Of a stretch of DNA of 64,000 bases, positions 1 through 10,394 are shown piece by piece. The position numbers were made by a program, and so were the translations under genes. The notes beneath the pieces were generated by a model. The model was not told where the DNA came from. It worked only from the letters and a program-made list of their open reading frames with translations, and did not search any database. The stretch is from Prorocentrum cordatum (lineage: Eukaryota; Sar; Dinophyceae; Prorocentrales; Prorocentraceae). The stretch's first letter is position 1. Each line of letters begins with the position of its first letter. The stretch covers positions 292,001 to 356,000 of the forward strand of contig CAUYUJ010000370.1 in assembly GCA_963575745.1 (NCBI GenBank). The letters run 5' to 3'.

Positions 1-410
1 TTTTGTTCAGTGAACGTGGTTTGGCTCGCGGGCTCTCCGCCTCCACCTGGAAGGAATGCAAAAGCAGCCCGCCGCAAGCGCCGAAACATGTGGTTTGTAC
101 ACTGAACGTGGAATGGGTCGCGGGTGGGCCGCGGGTTCTCCACCGGGAGCGGATGCAAAAGATGCCCGCCGCAGGCGCCGAAAAATTTGGTTTGTACCCT
201 GAACGTGGTCGCGGGTGGGCCGCGGGCTCTCCATGAAACGAATGCAAAAGATGCCCCCCGCAGGCGCCGAAAATGGTGGTTTGTACCCTGAACGTGGTTT
301 GGGTCGAAGGGTTGGTCGCGGGGTGGGTCGCGGGCTCTCCACCTGGAAGGAATTCCAAAAAAGCCCGCCGCAGGCGCCGAAAATGGTGGTTTGTACCTTG
401 AACGTGATTT
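1..410. repeat. ~96-bp tandem repeat, about 4 copies
   Basis: The phrase GTTTGTACCCTGAACGTGG recurs near 93, 189, 279 and 387 (periods about 96, 90 and 108 bp), each time followed by a G-rich stretch, a CTCTCCACCTGGAAGGAAT-like block and GCAGGCGCCGAAAA. The copies differ by small indels. Open frames cross the array but are repeat-encoded. The array passes directly into the G-rich minisatellite on its right. Confidence 0.85.
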
Positions 411-986
411 GAGTCGGAGGTGGGTCGCGGGTGGGTCGCGGGGTGGGTCGCGGGTGGGTCGCGGGTGGGTCGTGGGTGGGTCGCGGGTGGGTCGCGATTG
501 GGTCGCGGGGTGGGCCGCGGGCGGGTCGCGTGGTGGGTCGCGGGCGGGTCGCGGTTGGGTCGCAGGTGGGTCGCGGGGTGGGTCGTGGGGTGGGTCGCGG
601 GGTGGGTCGCGGGTGGTGCGGGTGGGGTCGCGCGTGGTCGCGCGGTTCGGGGTGGGTTGCGGGGGGCGGGGTGTTGGGTCGCGGGTGGGTCGCGGGTGGG
701 TCGCGGGTGGGTCGCAGGGTGGGTCGCGGGTGGATCGCGGGTGGGTCGCTGGTGTGTCGCGGGTGGGTCGCCGGGGGGGTCTCGGGGTGGGTCGCGGGCG
801 GGTCGCGGGGTGGGTCGCGGGTGGGTCGCGGGTGGGTCGCGGGTGGGTCGCGGGTGGGTCGCGGGGTGGGCCGCGGGCGGGTCGCGGGGTGGGTCGTGGG
901 GTGGGTCGCGGGGTGGGTCGCGGGGTGGGTCGCGTGGTGGGTCGCGGGGTGGGTCGCGGGTGGGTCGCGGGTGGGTCGCGGGGCGG
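411..986. repeat. G-rich minisatellite, GGGTCGCGGGTG-like unit
   Basis: About 50 tandem copies of an 11-13-bp word (GTGGGTCGCGGG with variants). Runs of three or four G recur every ~6 bases on the plus strand, so G-quadruplex formation is plausible. The open frames here encode only G/R/V/W repeats and are not proposed as genes. Confidence 0.9.
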
Positions 987-1017
987 GGTTTGCCGAAATG
1001 CCCGAACGACAACAAGC

Positions 1018-1128
1018 AACAACAACAAACAAACAAACAAACAAACAAACAAACAAATAAACAAACCAACCAACCAACCAACCAACCAACCAACCAACTA
1101 ACCAACCAACCAACCAACCAACCAACCA

Positions 1129-1173
<45 letters not shown>

Positions 1174-1183
1174 CAACAACAAA
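1018..1183. repeat. compound microsatellite (CAAA)n-(CCAA)n-(CAG)n-(CAA)n
   Basis: Pure tetra- and trinucleotide runs follow each other without spacer. The (CAA)n block directly abuts the left end of the foldback element at 1187. A second (CAA)n block starts just after its right end (about 1952), so the element appears to sit inside a CAA microsatellite. Confidence 0.95.
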
Positions 1184-1204
1184 CCGGCGACGCTCGCTGG
1201 CGCC

Positions 1205-1930
1205 CCTATGGTCGGAATAATCGGATCCGATTACTCCGATCATTGGATGATCGGAATAATCGGATCCGATTACTCCGATCATTGGATGATCGGAATAATC
1301 GGATCCGATTACTCCGATCATTGGATGATCGGAATGATCGGATCCGATTACTCCGATCATTGGATGATCGGCGCAATAGGATTCCGATCGTATTGGGCTC
1401 CATTTTGGAATCTGTGGGATTCCAATTGGACGATCGGAATAATCGGATCCGATTCCTCCGATCATGGGATGATCGGAATAATCGGATCCGATTACTCCGA
1501 TCATTGGATGATCGGAATAATCAGATCTNNNNNNNNNNNNNNNNNNNNNNNNNNNNNNNNNNNNNNNNNNNNNNNNNNNNNNNNNNNNNNNNNNNNNNNN
1601 NNNNNNNNNNNNNNNNNNNNNNNNNNNNCAATGTATCGAGTAATCGGATCCGATTACTCCGAGCATTCAATGATCGGAATAATCGGATCCGATTACTCCG
1701 ATCATTGGATGATCGGAATAATCGGATCCGATTACTCCGATCATTCAATGATCGGAATAATCGGATCCGATTATTCCGATCATACACATGGGCTTGTGCT
1801 CTACTGCGGTTGCATGATCGGAATACTCGATTACGATTACTCCGATCATTCAATGATCGGAATAATCGGATCCGATTACTCCGACCATCCAATGATCGGA
1901 ATAATCAGATCCGATTATTCCGATCATACC
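1205..1930. repeat. 39-bp near-palindromic satellite centred on CGGATCCG
   Basis: Units recur every 39 bp (for example 1212, 1251, 1290). Each contains ATGATCGGAATAATCGGATC followed by its near reverse complement, with one or two mismatched pairs. Because 39 is a multiple of three, frames stay open on both strands. A decayed section at 1371-1437 and a short non-repeat insert at 1785-1812 interrupt the array. Confidence 0.9.
1529..1628. other. assembly gap (100 N)
   Basis: Exactly 100 N inside the 39-bp satellite. A round number like this is a scaffold placeholder, so copy number and spacing across it are not known. Confidence 0.99.
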
Positions 1931-1948
1931 GGCGCCAGCGAGCGTCGC

Positions 1949-2287
1949 TAATAACAACAACAACAACAACAACCACAATCACTTTACCCGAACGCTCAGT
2001 GTTCTCACCAGTGCCAGGGTTTTCATGCGACGCCAGCCAATACCCCCACTTTGTGGGGGGGCAGTGCAAGCTCTACCAAATATCCACACGACTCTTCGCC
2101 ACCACCCACACCCAGCTTCCCGCCCTATGACGTTCGGACACTTCACTTCGTGGCCTGCGGACGACCGTGGCTACTACACTGGCGTGGAGTACACACCCAC
2201 AGAAGTTGTTAAGCCTACGTTCGTACACCCACAGAAGTTGTTAAGCCTTGTTAACCCACAGGACCACGGTGCGATTCGTGTGATTTT
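1949..2287. other. gene-free stretch with (CAA)n and a short direct duplication
   Basis: After a short (CAA)n run, no convincing frame is seen. The block CCCACAGAAGTTGTTAAGCC occurs twice, near 2197 and 2229, as an adjacent direct duplication of about 32-36 bp. Confidence 0.6.
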
Positions 2288-2745
2288 ATGATGCGCGGTG
2301 CTAAAATTCTTAAGAAGCCCAATGGTTTTTGGAGATTTCGGCGTGCGCGCGCGAAGAAAAAACGAATGTGTCCCGCATGGTATTATTTGACAGGGATGAT
2401 GGCCCTGGCAGGTGCGCAACCGTTGTCGCAGAAGTTCGAAAAAGTTGCTCGCAAAAGCCCGTTTGACAGAAATGTTTAAAAAGTGTTGGGTTTCCTACGA
2501 ATCCGCAAGAGCGCGCGGGATGAGATTTTGACATTTTTTTGTTGAAAAACCATTGGTTTTTTGATGTTTTTATGTTAAAATCGCTCCGAACACTAAGCTT
2601 TTGGAAGGATTTCGTCTTGCGCGCGCGAATGTCCACTTTACCTTATTTTTTGCAAGGGATTCTTGAAATTTGATTATATTAGAACAAGAAATGTCATTTT
2701 ATAGTGTTTTTTGCAAGGGAAAACGGATTACAACAAAACAACCGG
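2288..2745. repeat. dispersed AT-rich repeat with GCGCGCGCGA cores, locus 1
   Basis: Degenerate units combine a T-rich block (AATGGTTTTTGGAGATTTCG-like), a TGCGCGCGCGAAG core and a TTTTTTGCAAGGGATTCTTG-like block. Three or four decayed units can be traced (near 2315, 2500, 2600 and 2700). The same blocks in the same order reappear at 57.6-58.1 kb, so this is a dispersed family. No coding frame is supported. Confidence 0.6.
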
Positions 2746-2982
2746 ATCTGGATCACATCGTTTTCTGAGGCTTCCTCACGAAAGTGATGAAAATGTAGCT
2801 GCGGCCTAGGCGCGGCGGGGGGGGCGTGCACCAGGGGGCCCAACAATAATTATTCTTTAGAATTAATAATGTTCCACAACCACAACAACAACAACAACAA
2901 CAACAACGAGAATCCGCACCGCGGAATCCCACTTCAGCCACGCACCCAGGGACAGTGAATGACCGTTCGGCCCCCTCACTCT

Positions 2983-2983
2983 G

Positions 2984-3016
<33 letters not shown>

Positions 3017-3044
3017 CACACTTTAATATATATATTATATTATT

Positions 3045-3090
<46 letters not shown>
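2983..3090. repeat. (TA)n microsatellite
   Basis: Nearly pure alternating TA with a few interruptions. It ends directly against the first copy of the GC-stem hairpin motif. Confidence 0.95.
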
Positions 3091-3091
<1 letters not shown>

Positions 3092-3130
3092 GAAACATCG
3101 CGCGCGCTTCGCGCGCGCTCAGGTTTTAGC
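3091..3130. repeat. GC-stem hairpin motif, copy 1
   Basis: CATCGCGCGCGC-TTC-GCGCGCGCTC gives an 8-bp GC stem around TTC. It is flanked by AGAAAC on the left and GTTTTAGC on the right, whose inner four bases (AAAC/GTTT) can extend the stem. The same module recurs at 6606 and 21221 in the same orientation. Confidence 0.75.
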
Positions 3131-3384
3131 AGGCCCCAGGCCTTGACGAATTCACTGCTCCACTGAAGTGGTGGACCACAGATGATTTGAACGGGAAGTG
3201 AAGGAGTGCCCATAACGCTGAACGCAATAGGGGCAATGAGAAGTCCATGCATGTCAATCCGCATTCCGGAAGGCTTTCGGGGAAGATGGTTGCGTAGGGG
3301 GGGAGGCCTGATGAATCGGGTTCCCCGAAGGCCTTCTGGGAACATGGGTGTGGGGGGCGTCTTGGGGAGCCTGTTGGGGCGTGC

Positions 3385-3604
<220 letters not shown>

Positions 3605-3779
3605 GGTGGTTCAAAATGGCACTTGGGGCAATTTTGTGCGAAACGATCAGCGGAGGGCCGCGAGAAGGCGATCAGTCATGTTCCCAATCAACTTCCCAGA
3701 CAGCTCTCCGGTAACGTGATGGTTATTCGGAGCCTCTGGAGACTCTCGGGCCCACGATGAACCATGTCCCCAGAAGGCT

Positions 3780-6130
3780 TTCTGGGAACATGATTTGTTG
3801 GAGTGTGTTGGAGGGCCTCCCAGGCGTTCCCTGGGGGCCCCTTGGGGTCCTCTTGCGGCTTCCTGGGGGCCGCTTGGGCGCCTCACGGGGCTTCGTGGGA
3901 GCCTCTTGGTGGCTGCTGGGGGCCTACTGGGGCCTCCAAGGCCAGAGACATCGAAATATCGGCTCGCGGTCCCCATCTGGGCCCCATTTTGGGGCGCACT
4001 TGGGTTGTCTGGGGAGCCTCCAGGGCCGTCTTGGGGCCCTCTTCGGGGCCTCGTGGGCCGTCATGGAGCGATCTGAAGGGCCTCCGAGGCCGTGAAGGAG
4101 CGCTGGGAAGCGGGAAAAGCGAGAACGCCAAAATCCTTCAAAAACCAAAGGGATTTGCATGAATGTTGCCTCCCAGGGCCCTCTTGGGGAGCCTCTTGAG
4201 TCCGTCCTGGAGCGTGTTGGAGTCCTCGTCGGCCGTCTTGAGGGCAGCTGGAGCGTCTTCGGGGCCTCTTGGGACCGTCTTGGGCCTTCTTGAGACCCCC
4301 TTAGCTTGTCGTGGCCTATTTCGGGGCGGGCCCGGGCCGCCTCGGGAGCTCTGGGACCCCTCCAGAACCCCAGAGGGGTCCTCCAGGGGCCTCCTGGGAC
4401 CTTTTTGGGGCGGAAGGGTCGGATTTTCGGGTCGGGCTCCCCCTCTCGGGCTCCGCTTGGAGCCGTCTTGGAGCTTTCCTAGGTCGTATTGGGGACCTCT
4501 TGGGGTGTCTTGGCCCCCTCTCGGGACGTCTTTGGAGCCTCTTCGGCCGTTTTGGGACTCTCTTGGGGGCCTCTTGTACCGTCGTCACCGCTGTGAAGAC
4601 CGACGAGCCGTAGATGCTAAGAATATACGTTTTCCTATGCAAAATCAATGATTGTGGCTTCTTGGGGCCCTCTTGGGAAGCCTCTTGGGAGCCTCTTGGG
4701 AGCCTCTTGGGGCGTCTCCGCGGTCTCTTGGGCACTGTGAGAACCGTCTCGGGCGTCCAAGGGCTAGCTTTGAGCGCTCCGGGGCCGCCATGGAACGTTT
4801 TGGGAGCCTCCTGGGGCCCTCTGGCCACGCCTTGGCCGCCCCTCGTGCTGTCTTGGGCCGTGCTGGTAGCCTCTTGGGACCGTCTTTGGGGCCTCTTGTG
4901 CCGTCGTGCGCGCCGTGACGACCGAATAGTCGTAGATGCTAAAAATGTACGTTTCCTATGCAAAATCAATGATTTTGGCCGCTTGGGGCTCCCTTGGGAA
5001 GCCTTTTGGGGCGTCGTGGCGGCCTCTTGGGCTTTATGGGAGCCATCTTGGGTGTCCAGGGGCGATATTTGAAAGCCCTGGGGCCGTCTTGGGCCGATTT
5101 GGAAGCCTCTTGGGGCTCCGTGGACACGTCTCGGCCGCCTCTTGAGCACGCCTTGGCCGCCTCTGGGGCTGTCATGGGCTCCTCTTGGGCCGTGTTGGGA
5201 GCCTCTTGGGCAGTCTTGGGGCCGTCGCGGGGGCCTCTTGTACCCTCGTGCACGCCGCGAAGACAGAAAAAACGTACATGCTAAAGATGCACGCTTTCCT
5301 ATGCAACATCAATGATTTTGGCCGCTTGGGGCTCTCTTGGAAAGCAAATTTGGGGCGTTGTAGCGGCTTCTTGGGCTCAATGGGGGCCATCTTGAGCGTC
5401 CAGGGGCGATCTTTGAGCGCCCCGGGGACGTCTTAGACGGATTTGGGGGCCTCTGGGGGCTCCGTGGACACGTTTTGGCCGCCTCTTGAGCACGCCTGGG
5501 CCGCCTCTGGGGCTTTCTTGGGCTCCTCTTGGGCCGTGTTGGGAGCCTCTTAGGTCTTAGGCCGTCTTGGGGCCGTCGCAGGGGCCTCTTGTGCCCTCGT
5601 GCGCGTCGTGGAGACCGAAAAGAGGCAGATGCTAAACATGCACGTTTTCCCATGCAAAATCAATGATTGTAGGCGCTTGAGGCTCCCTTGGAAAGCCTCT
5701 TGGGGCGTCGTAGCGGCCTCTTGGGCTCTATGGGAGCCATCTTGGGTGTCCAGGGGCGATATTTGAAAGCCCTGGGGCCGTCTTGGGCCGATTTGGAAGC
5801 CTCTTGGGGCTCCGTGGGCATGTCTTGGCCGCCTCTTGAGCACGCCTTGGCCTCCTGGGGCTGTCATGGGGCCGTCGTGGGGGCCTCTTGTACCCTCGTG
5901 CACGCCGTGAAGACAGAAAAAACGTACATGCTAAAGATGCACGCTTTCCTATGCAACATCAATGATTTTGGCCGCTTGGGGCTCTCTTGGAAAGCAAATT
6001 TGGGGCGTTGTAGCGGCTTCTTGGGCTCAATGGGGGCCATCTTGAGCGTCCAGGGGCGATCTTTGAGCGCCCCAGGGCCGTCTAGGACCGGTTTGGGGGC
6101 CACTTGCGCCTCCCTGGGCACGTCTTGGCC
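3780..6130 (+). repeat. super-repeat tract A with ~300-350-bp higher-order units
   Basis: Composed of 10-12-bp words such as CCTCTTGGGG, CCGTCTTGGG and CCTCCTGGGG. A conserved hinge (ATGCTAAAxATGyACGTTTyC, TATGCAAAATCAATGATTTT and variants) recurs near 4612, 4931, 5274, 5627 and 5923, giving units of about 320, 343, 353 and 296 bp. The unit starting at 5923 copies the one at 5274 almost exactly for about 150 bp. Frames through it encode W/G/L/S or P/R/K/Q repeats because the word length is not a multiple of three. Confidence 0.85.
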
Positions 6131-6149
6131 GCCTCGTGGCCCGGACAGG

Positions 6150-6380
6150 AGCGCTCCCGGAGCCCCGGAGCAGCCATGGGAGGCGCATTTCCCGGCCTGG
6201 CGGCCCCGATCCCCTTCCGCCGGCATATGAGCCCCGGAGCCCCCATGGGGGGCGCAGGTCCACTCCTGGCGGCCTCCCTCGGAGGCCCTGGAACGCCGAA
6301 GCCCTGTTAAAACATTGGGAAAGTGAGCCCCGGAGCCCCCCTGGGGGGCGCAGGTCCACTCCTGGCGGCCTCGCTCTTGT
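6150..6380 (+). repeat. three-copy tail module of the super-repeat
   Basis: The block AGCCCCGGAGCCCCCATGGG plus GGCGCAGGTCCACTCCTGGC occurs near 6229 and 6321, with a diverged copy near 6160. The last copy runs into GCCGGCATATATATA. A related block (GGACAAGGGCGCTCCCGGAG, then CCCGCCATGGGGGG) precedes the (TA)n tract at 27976, so this looks like a recurring 3-prime tail. Confidence 0.6.
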
Positions 6381-6385
6381 TCCGC

Positions 6386-6604
<219 letters not shown>

Positions 6605-6605
6605 A

Positions 6606-6656
6606 CAAAAAAAACCATCGCGCGCGCGCTTCGTTCGCGCGCTCTCAATTTCTAGC
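6606..6656. repeat. GC-stem hairpin motif, copy 2
   Basis: CCATCGCGCGCGCGCTTCGTT then CGCGCGCTCTCAATTTCTAG. The stem is interrupted by an extra GTT relative to the other two copies, and the outer arms pair poorly. It again sits immediately 3-prime of a microsatellite. Confidence 0.65.
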
Positions 6657-6659
6657 TAG

Positions 6660-7065
6660 GCTTGATCGGCCAACTCATGTAATCTAATGTTGGTCGCTTC
6701 TTGCGCCCAGGGACTCCCTTGGAGGCCCTGCGCGAACCTCGGAATCGTATAAAAAAGGGAAGTGCGGAAACGCATTAAATTCCTTTAGGTATTCAGCGAT
6801 TTGGGGCCCTCAAAAAGCTTCTTTTTTTTAGGGGGGGGGTAGGTGAGGGGGTCTGAATTGTGGTCTGTTGTGCAGGAGTAGACCGGGGGCCAAACTTGGA
6901 AAAAAAAAACGGTGGGATTTTCATGTGTTTCCTTTCATTTGTTTCCAGTTCCTCGGCGCTGTTCGACGCTGTTTTTCCCGGCGGAGCAGGGTGAAATTCC
7001 GTGCCCGCTGGTGACTGACTGACTGATTGACTGACTGATTGACCGACTGAACGTCAGGAGGGCGC
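6660..7065. other. gene-free stretch with a GACT tetranucleotide patch
   Basis: No supported gene. It holds homopolymer runs (T8 and G9 near 6830, A9 near 6900) and a short (GACT/GATT)n patch at about 7012-7050. Confidence 0.6.
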
Positions 7066-7068
7066 CTT

Positions 7069-7830
7069 GAACAACACATTTCAAACCGCCCGCGGGCGCG
7101 CAACCGCAACTGGGCGAAACATTTCAACCCGCCCGCGGGCGCGCAGCCGCAACCGCACCTGGGCGACACATTTCAACCCGCCCGCGGGCGCGCAACCGCA
7201 ACTGGGCGACACATTTCAAGCCGCCCGCGGGCGCGCAAACGCAACCGCAACTGGGCGACACATTTCGACCCGCCCGAGGGCGCGCAACCGCAACCGCAAC
7301 TGGGCACCACATTTCAACCCGCCCGCGGGCGCGCAACAGCAACCGCAACTGGGCGACACATTTCAACCCGCCCGCGAGCGCGCAACCGCAACCGCACCTG
7401 GGCGACACATTTCAACCCGCCCGCGGGCGCGCAACCGCAATCGCAACTGGGCGACACATTTCGACCCGCCAGCGGGCGCGCAACCGCAACCACTACTGGG
7501 CGACACATTTCAAACCGCCCGCGGGCGCGCAACCGCAACCGAACCTGGGCGTCACATTTCAGCCGCCCGCGGCGCGCGCGACCGCAACTGCCGACACATT
7601 TCGACCCGCCCGCGGGCGCGCAACCGCAACCGCAACTGGGCGACGCATTTCAACCCGCCCGCGGGCGCGCAACAGCAACCGCAACTGGGCGACGCATTTC
7701 AACCCGCCCGCGGGCGCGCAACCGCAACTGGGCGACACATTTCAAACCGCCCGTGGGCGCGCAAACGCAACCGCACTTGGGCGGCACATTTCAACCCGCC
7801 CGCGGGCGCGCAACCGCAACCGCACCGCTT
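7069..7830. repeat. ~49-bp minisatellite, about 16 copies
   Basis: CATTTCAACCCGCCCGCGGG, GCGCGCAACCGCAA and CTGGGCGACA recur with spacing of 42-52 bp. The variation is mostly in the number of AACCGC hexamers. A 263-codon plus-strand frame (7067-7858) survives, but it changes reading phase relative to the unit, giving alternating HFNPPAGAQ, HISTRPRARNRN and TFQTARGRA phrases. That argues against selection on a protein. Confidence 0.9.
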
Positions 7831-7854
7831 ACCTGCCGTCCTTTTCCAAGGGAT

Positions 7855-8020
7855 CTGAGGCGGAGGAAGGGTGGGAGGGAAGTGGGGCGGAGGGGGGAGG
7901 GAGGGGGGGCGGGAGGGAGGAGGAAGTAGGGGGGGGGGGGAGACGGAGGGAGGGTAGAGAGCTCACAATGATTAGGGGTGGACAACTTCTGCCCCCCCCC
8001 CCCCCCCCCCCCCACCCTTC
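7855..8020. repeat. purine-rich GGA tract and poly-C run
   Basis: Polypurine sequence (GGAGG/GGGA) on the plus strand, then a run of about 19 C near 7995. Low-complexity P or G frames here are not genes. Confidence 0.85.
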
Positions 8021-8290
8021 CATGCAAGTGGACCTCCACAAGGCTCCAGACCTTGGATTCCTCATCCAAGGCCTCCACGGTCTGCTAGCGGGATGGGTGG
8101 GTTAACCGCCCCTGAGGGGGAAGACGAGGCTTTGACAGACACGGTCCGTTGCAACGCCTAGTTTGAAGTTGGGGGGCAATGCCGCGGGGATGGATTGCGC
8201 GTTCGCCGGCGCGAAAGCTGCCCGCGGATGTCGGTGCATCGGCGCCGTCATATTCACGCAGCCTGCCGCGTCTCATTCATGATCTGGCGC

Positions 8291-8482
8291 AGGAGCAGGT
8301 GGAGGAGGAGAGGGAGGAGGACGAGGAGGTGAGGGAGGAGGAGGAGGAGGAGGAGGAGCAGCAGGACGAGGAGGAGGATGAGGATGAGGAGGAGCAGCAG
8401 GACGAGGAGGAGGAGGAGGAGGAGGAGGAGGAGGAGGAGGAGGATCAGGATGGCCAGGAGGAAGAGGACGATGGGGAGGGGG
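8291..8482. repeat. (GAG)n trinucleotide array
   Basis: GAG/GGA repeats with ACG, CAG and ATG interruptions, encoding poly-E or poly-R frames. The unique sequence on both sides shows no recognisable gene. Confidence 0.9.
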
Positions 8483-8619
8483 ATGCCAGGGGCCTCCGGG
8501 CGTGACCCGCGGTTCTCCGCCGGGACATTGCATCGGGGAGTCCCCGTTCCACGCTGCTGCCTCTGATTTGTTTGTGCCTCGCGGGAGAGCCGTCGGAAGG
8601 GTGTCTCTGGCTGCGCGGG

Positions 8620-9180
8620 AGCGTGTTGGGGCGTTTTTCATGTTCTGGGGGGCTCCTTGAGGTCGTCTTGGGCTGTCCTTGGGCATCTTGGGGGCCCCCG
8701 GGAAACCGGGAGGCGCGGTGCCGGCCAAATGTCAGGGGATGTGTGGGATCTGTGATTTTTTTCTCTCAAAATCTTCGATCTTCGAGGGTTTGAAGCGGGA
8801 AAGCGCGAGAAGGCGAAAGACATTAGAAAAACAATGGGAAATTAACAATTCTACCCTCTTTGGGCTCTCTCGGGATGGCTTTCGCAGCTCTCTTGGGCTG
8901 TTCTTGGAGCCTCGTCGGGATCTTTTTGGGGCTTCTCAATGATCGGGGTGTGTTGGGGGCCTCTGGGGGGTCCCGGAGGCCTCTCGGAGGTTTCTGGAAA
9001 CCTCCTGCTCCCGCTCTTGGGCCCATTTTGGGCCTGTTCTGGGGTGGCCTGGGGCTGTTCTGGGCGTCTCTTCGGCAGTTTTCGGGCCTTCTTGGCTCGT
9101 CTTGATGAGGGTCTCTTGGGTGGTCTTGGGGCGGTCTTGGGAGCCTCTTCGGCGCTCTTGGACCATTGGAAGCTCGCAAA
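8620..9180 (+). repeat. super-repeat tract B
   Basis: Same 10-12-bp words as tract A. An A-rich hinge near 8760-8860 (TTTGAAGCGGGAAAGCGCGA, then AAACAATGGGAAATTAACAA) separates two word blocks. The tract ends near 9190 in a diverged hinge (AAGCTCGCAAACGCGAGAAG). Confidence 0.8.
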
Positions 9181-9601
9181 CGCGAGAAGCCAAAAACATT
9201 GAATTACCCTGCGACGTACCCAACCCACGTGCATCAAATGGCAAGAGGAGTATGCCAACATTAGCAGGGACAACGACAGTGTAGACGCGGCGATTTGGTG
9301 TGCAAGCTACATGGGATGCGCATGCGTTGCACGATTCACAGGACGACGATCGAAAAAACGAGGCTTGAGGCCCCAGGATCGAAGAAGACCGGGTACGGGA
9401 ACGAGGGGTAGGAGAGGGATGGAATGGAGGGCGGGGGGGGCGAAAGGCCATCGCGGAAGCAGCAGCATGCATGGAGAAGGTGAGGCGGGGAATAGGACGA
9501 CGCTGAAAGTGGCGGGAGGAGACAGAAGACTGCCGCGTTTTTCAAGTGCGAGCTAAACCCGCAGCGCTGCCTGCGTCATGTCGTCGCAAGGTTCCACATG
9601 A

Positions 9602-9990
9602 TCAAACTTGTTTAGAGTGCAAGGAACGAGCGAGGCGTAGCTCGCCCGCTAGCTTCTCCGCCTCCTTCCCGCGCATTTCAGCGCGGGAGCTGAACGCTCG
9701 CAGGCGCGCCGCCAGGTCTGCGGGCGGCCCGCGGGAAAGAAACTCAAGGCCGGGGTCGCGTATCATCAATCGGTTGTCCATCGTCCAAAGTTGCACTGGC
9801 GACGTACTGGTTGAACGCGGAGCGAGCAGCATCACGCGCGTGCCTGAACGCCACGCAGGTACAGTGCACGCGCGATTGGGACTTCAGGTCGATCACGCGC
9901 GTCTCCACCAGGCTTGGCAACACCACGCGACTGAGGATCTCACTGCGGTCTGCCATGCTGCTGTCCGCGAATGCAATGCGCTGCCTGCAA
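9602..9990 (-). CDS. coding-like island, unrecognised protein fragment, probably frame-broken
   Basis: I do not recognise the product. Reading the minus strand from about 9990, one frame gives a non-repetitive peptide (MADRSEILSRVVLPSLVETR, VIDLKSQSRVHCTC and so on) with strongly G/C third positions down to about 9805. Third-position GC then falls. The neighbouring frame takes over with equally gene-like sequence (MDNRLMIRDPGLEFLSRGP, then an A/R/E/L-rich probable helix) to a stop at 9602. This suggests one coding segment with a single frame break near 9795-9805. A possible splice acceptor (a pyrimidine-rich stretch ending ACTTGCAG) lies just upstream at about 9985-10000. No start codon can be chosen with confidence. 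It could be a decayed pseudogene or an exon with a sequencing indel. Confidence 0.35.
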
Positions 9991-10009
9991 GTAAGGCGGC
10001 GGCGTCCAC

Positions 10010-10262
10010 TTGTCTCAGAAGATGTTCCCGCGGGCCCGAAGGGCGACCGCCAGCTCGAGCCGCGGCGCCGGCAGGCCAGATAAAGATCATGCAACAGCAA
10101 AGACGATGACAGAGCAACGAGGTATCGGCGAGTGCATGACCGGCCTCCGTTTCCTGCACTTCTTTCCTGTCGTTCCCCTAGCTCATCGAGCTCAGCAGAT
10201 GTTTCTGCGGGTCCGAAGGACGACCGCCAGCTCGAGTCGCAGCGCCGACGAGCTGCATCCAC
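10010..10262. repeat. ~62-bp direct duplication, two copies 186 bp apart
   Basis: The blocks at about 10018-10080 and 10196-10258 match for about 62 bp with roughly 10 substitutions and no indels (GCGACCGCCAGCTCGAGCCG against ACGACCGCCAGCTCGAGTCG). On the minus strand both could encode RLELAV(A/V)LR(A/T)R. They lie upstream of the coding-like island at 9.6-10.0 kb and may be a duplicated exon remnant. Confidence 0.6.
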
Positions 10263-10394
10263 ATCAGGCAACACCCCAGGAGACACTGGCACACAACGAT
10301 TTGACGTCAGTCAGTGCCAGACCACTCCATGTCTAGTTCCTCGCACACATACAGTCGATCGCAGATGCGGGATAATCGAAGTAGAATGACGGGT

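Larger units (their letters stand above)
1187..1948. mobile_element. foldback-type element with 18-bp TIRs and a palindromic satellite interior
   Basis: The left end, GCGACGCTCGCTGGCGCC (1187-1204), and the right end, GGCGCCAGCGAGCGTCGC (1931-1948), are perfect inverted repeats of 18 bp. Similarity continues inward because the interior is a 39-bp repeat that is itself almost palindromic. Both flanks are (CAA)n, so a target duplication exists in principle but cannot be delimited. The interior has no coding frame other than repeat-encoded ones, so the element is non-autonomous. A 100-N gap inside means the true length is unknown. Foldback transposons of other eukaryotes have this architecture of long, internally repetitive inverted ends. 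Confidence 0.75.

Noticed and set aside
3950-3990. CCATTTTGG words as spliced-leader relics (also near 1400, 9010 and 61170)
   Set aside because: They are variants of the super-repeat word GCCATCTTGG or sit in decayed satellite, without the rest of a leader sequence.
7067-7858. 263-codon plus-strand frame
   Set aside because: It crosses a 42-52-bp minisatellite whose unit is not a constant multiple of three, so successive units are read in different phases. No conserved repeat protein results.
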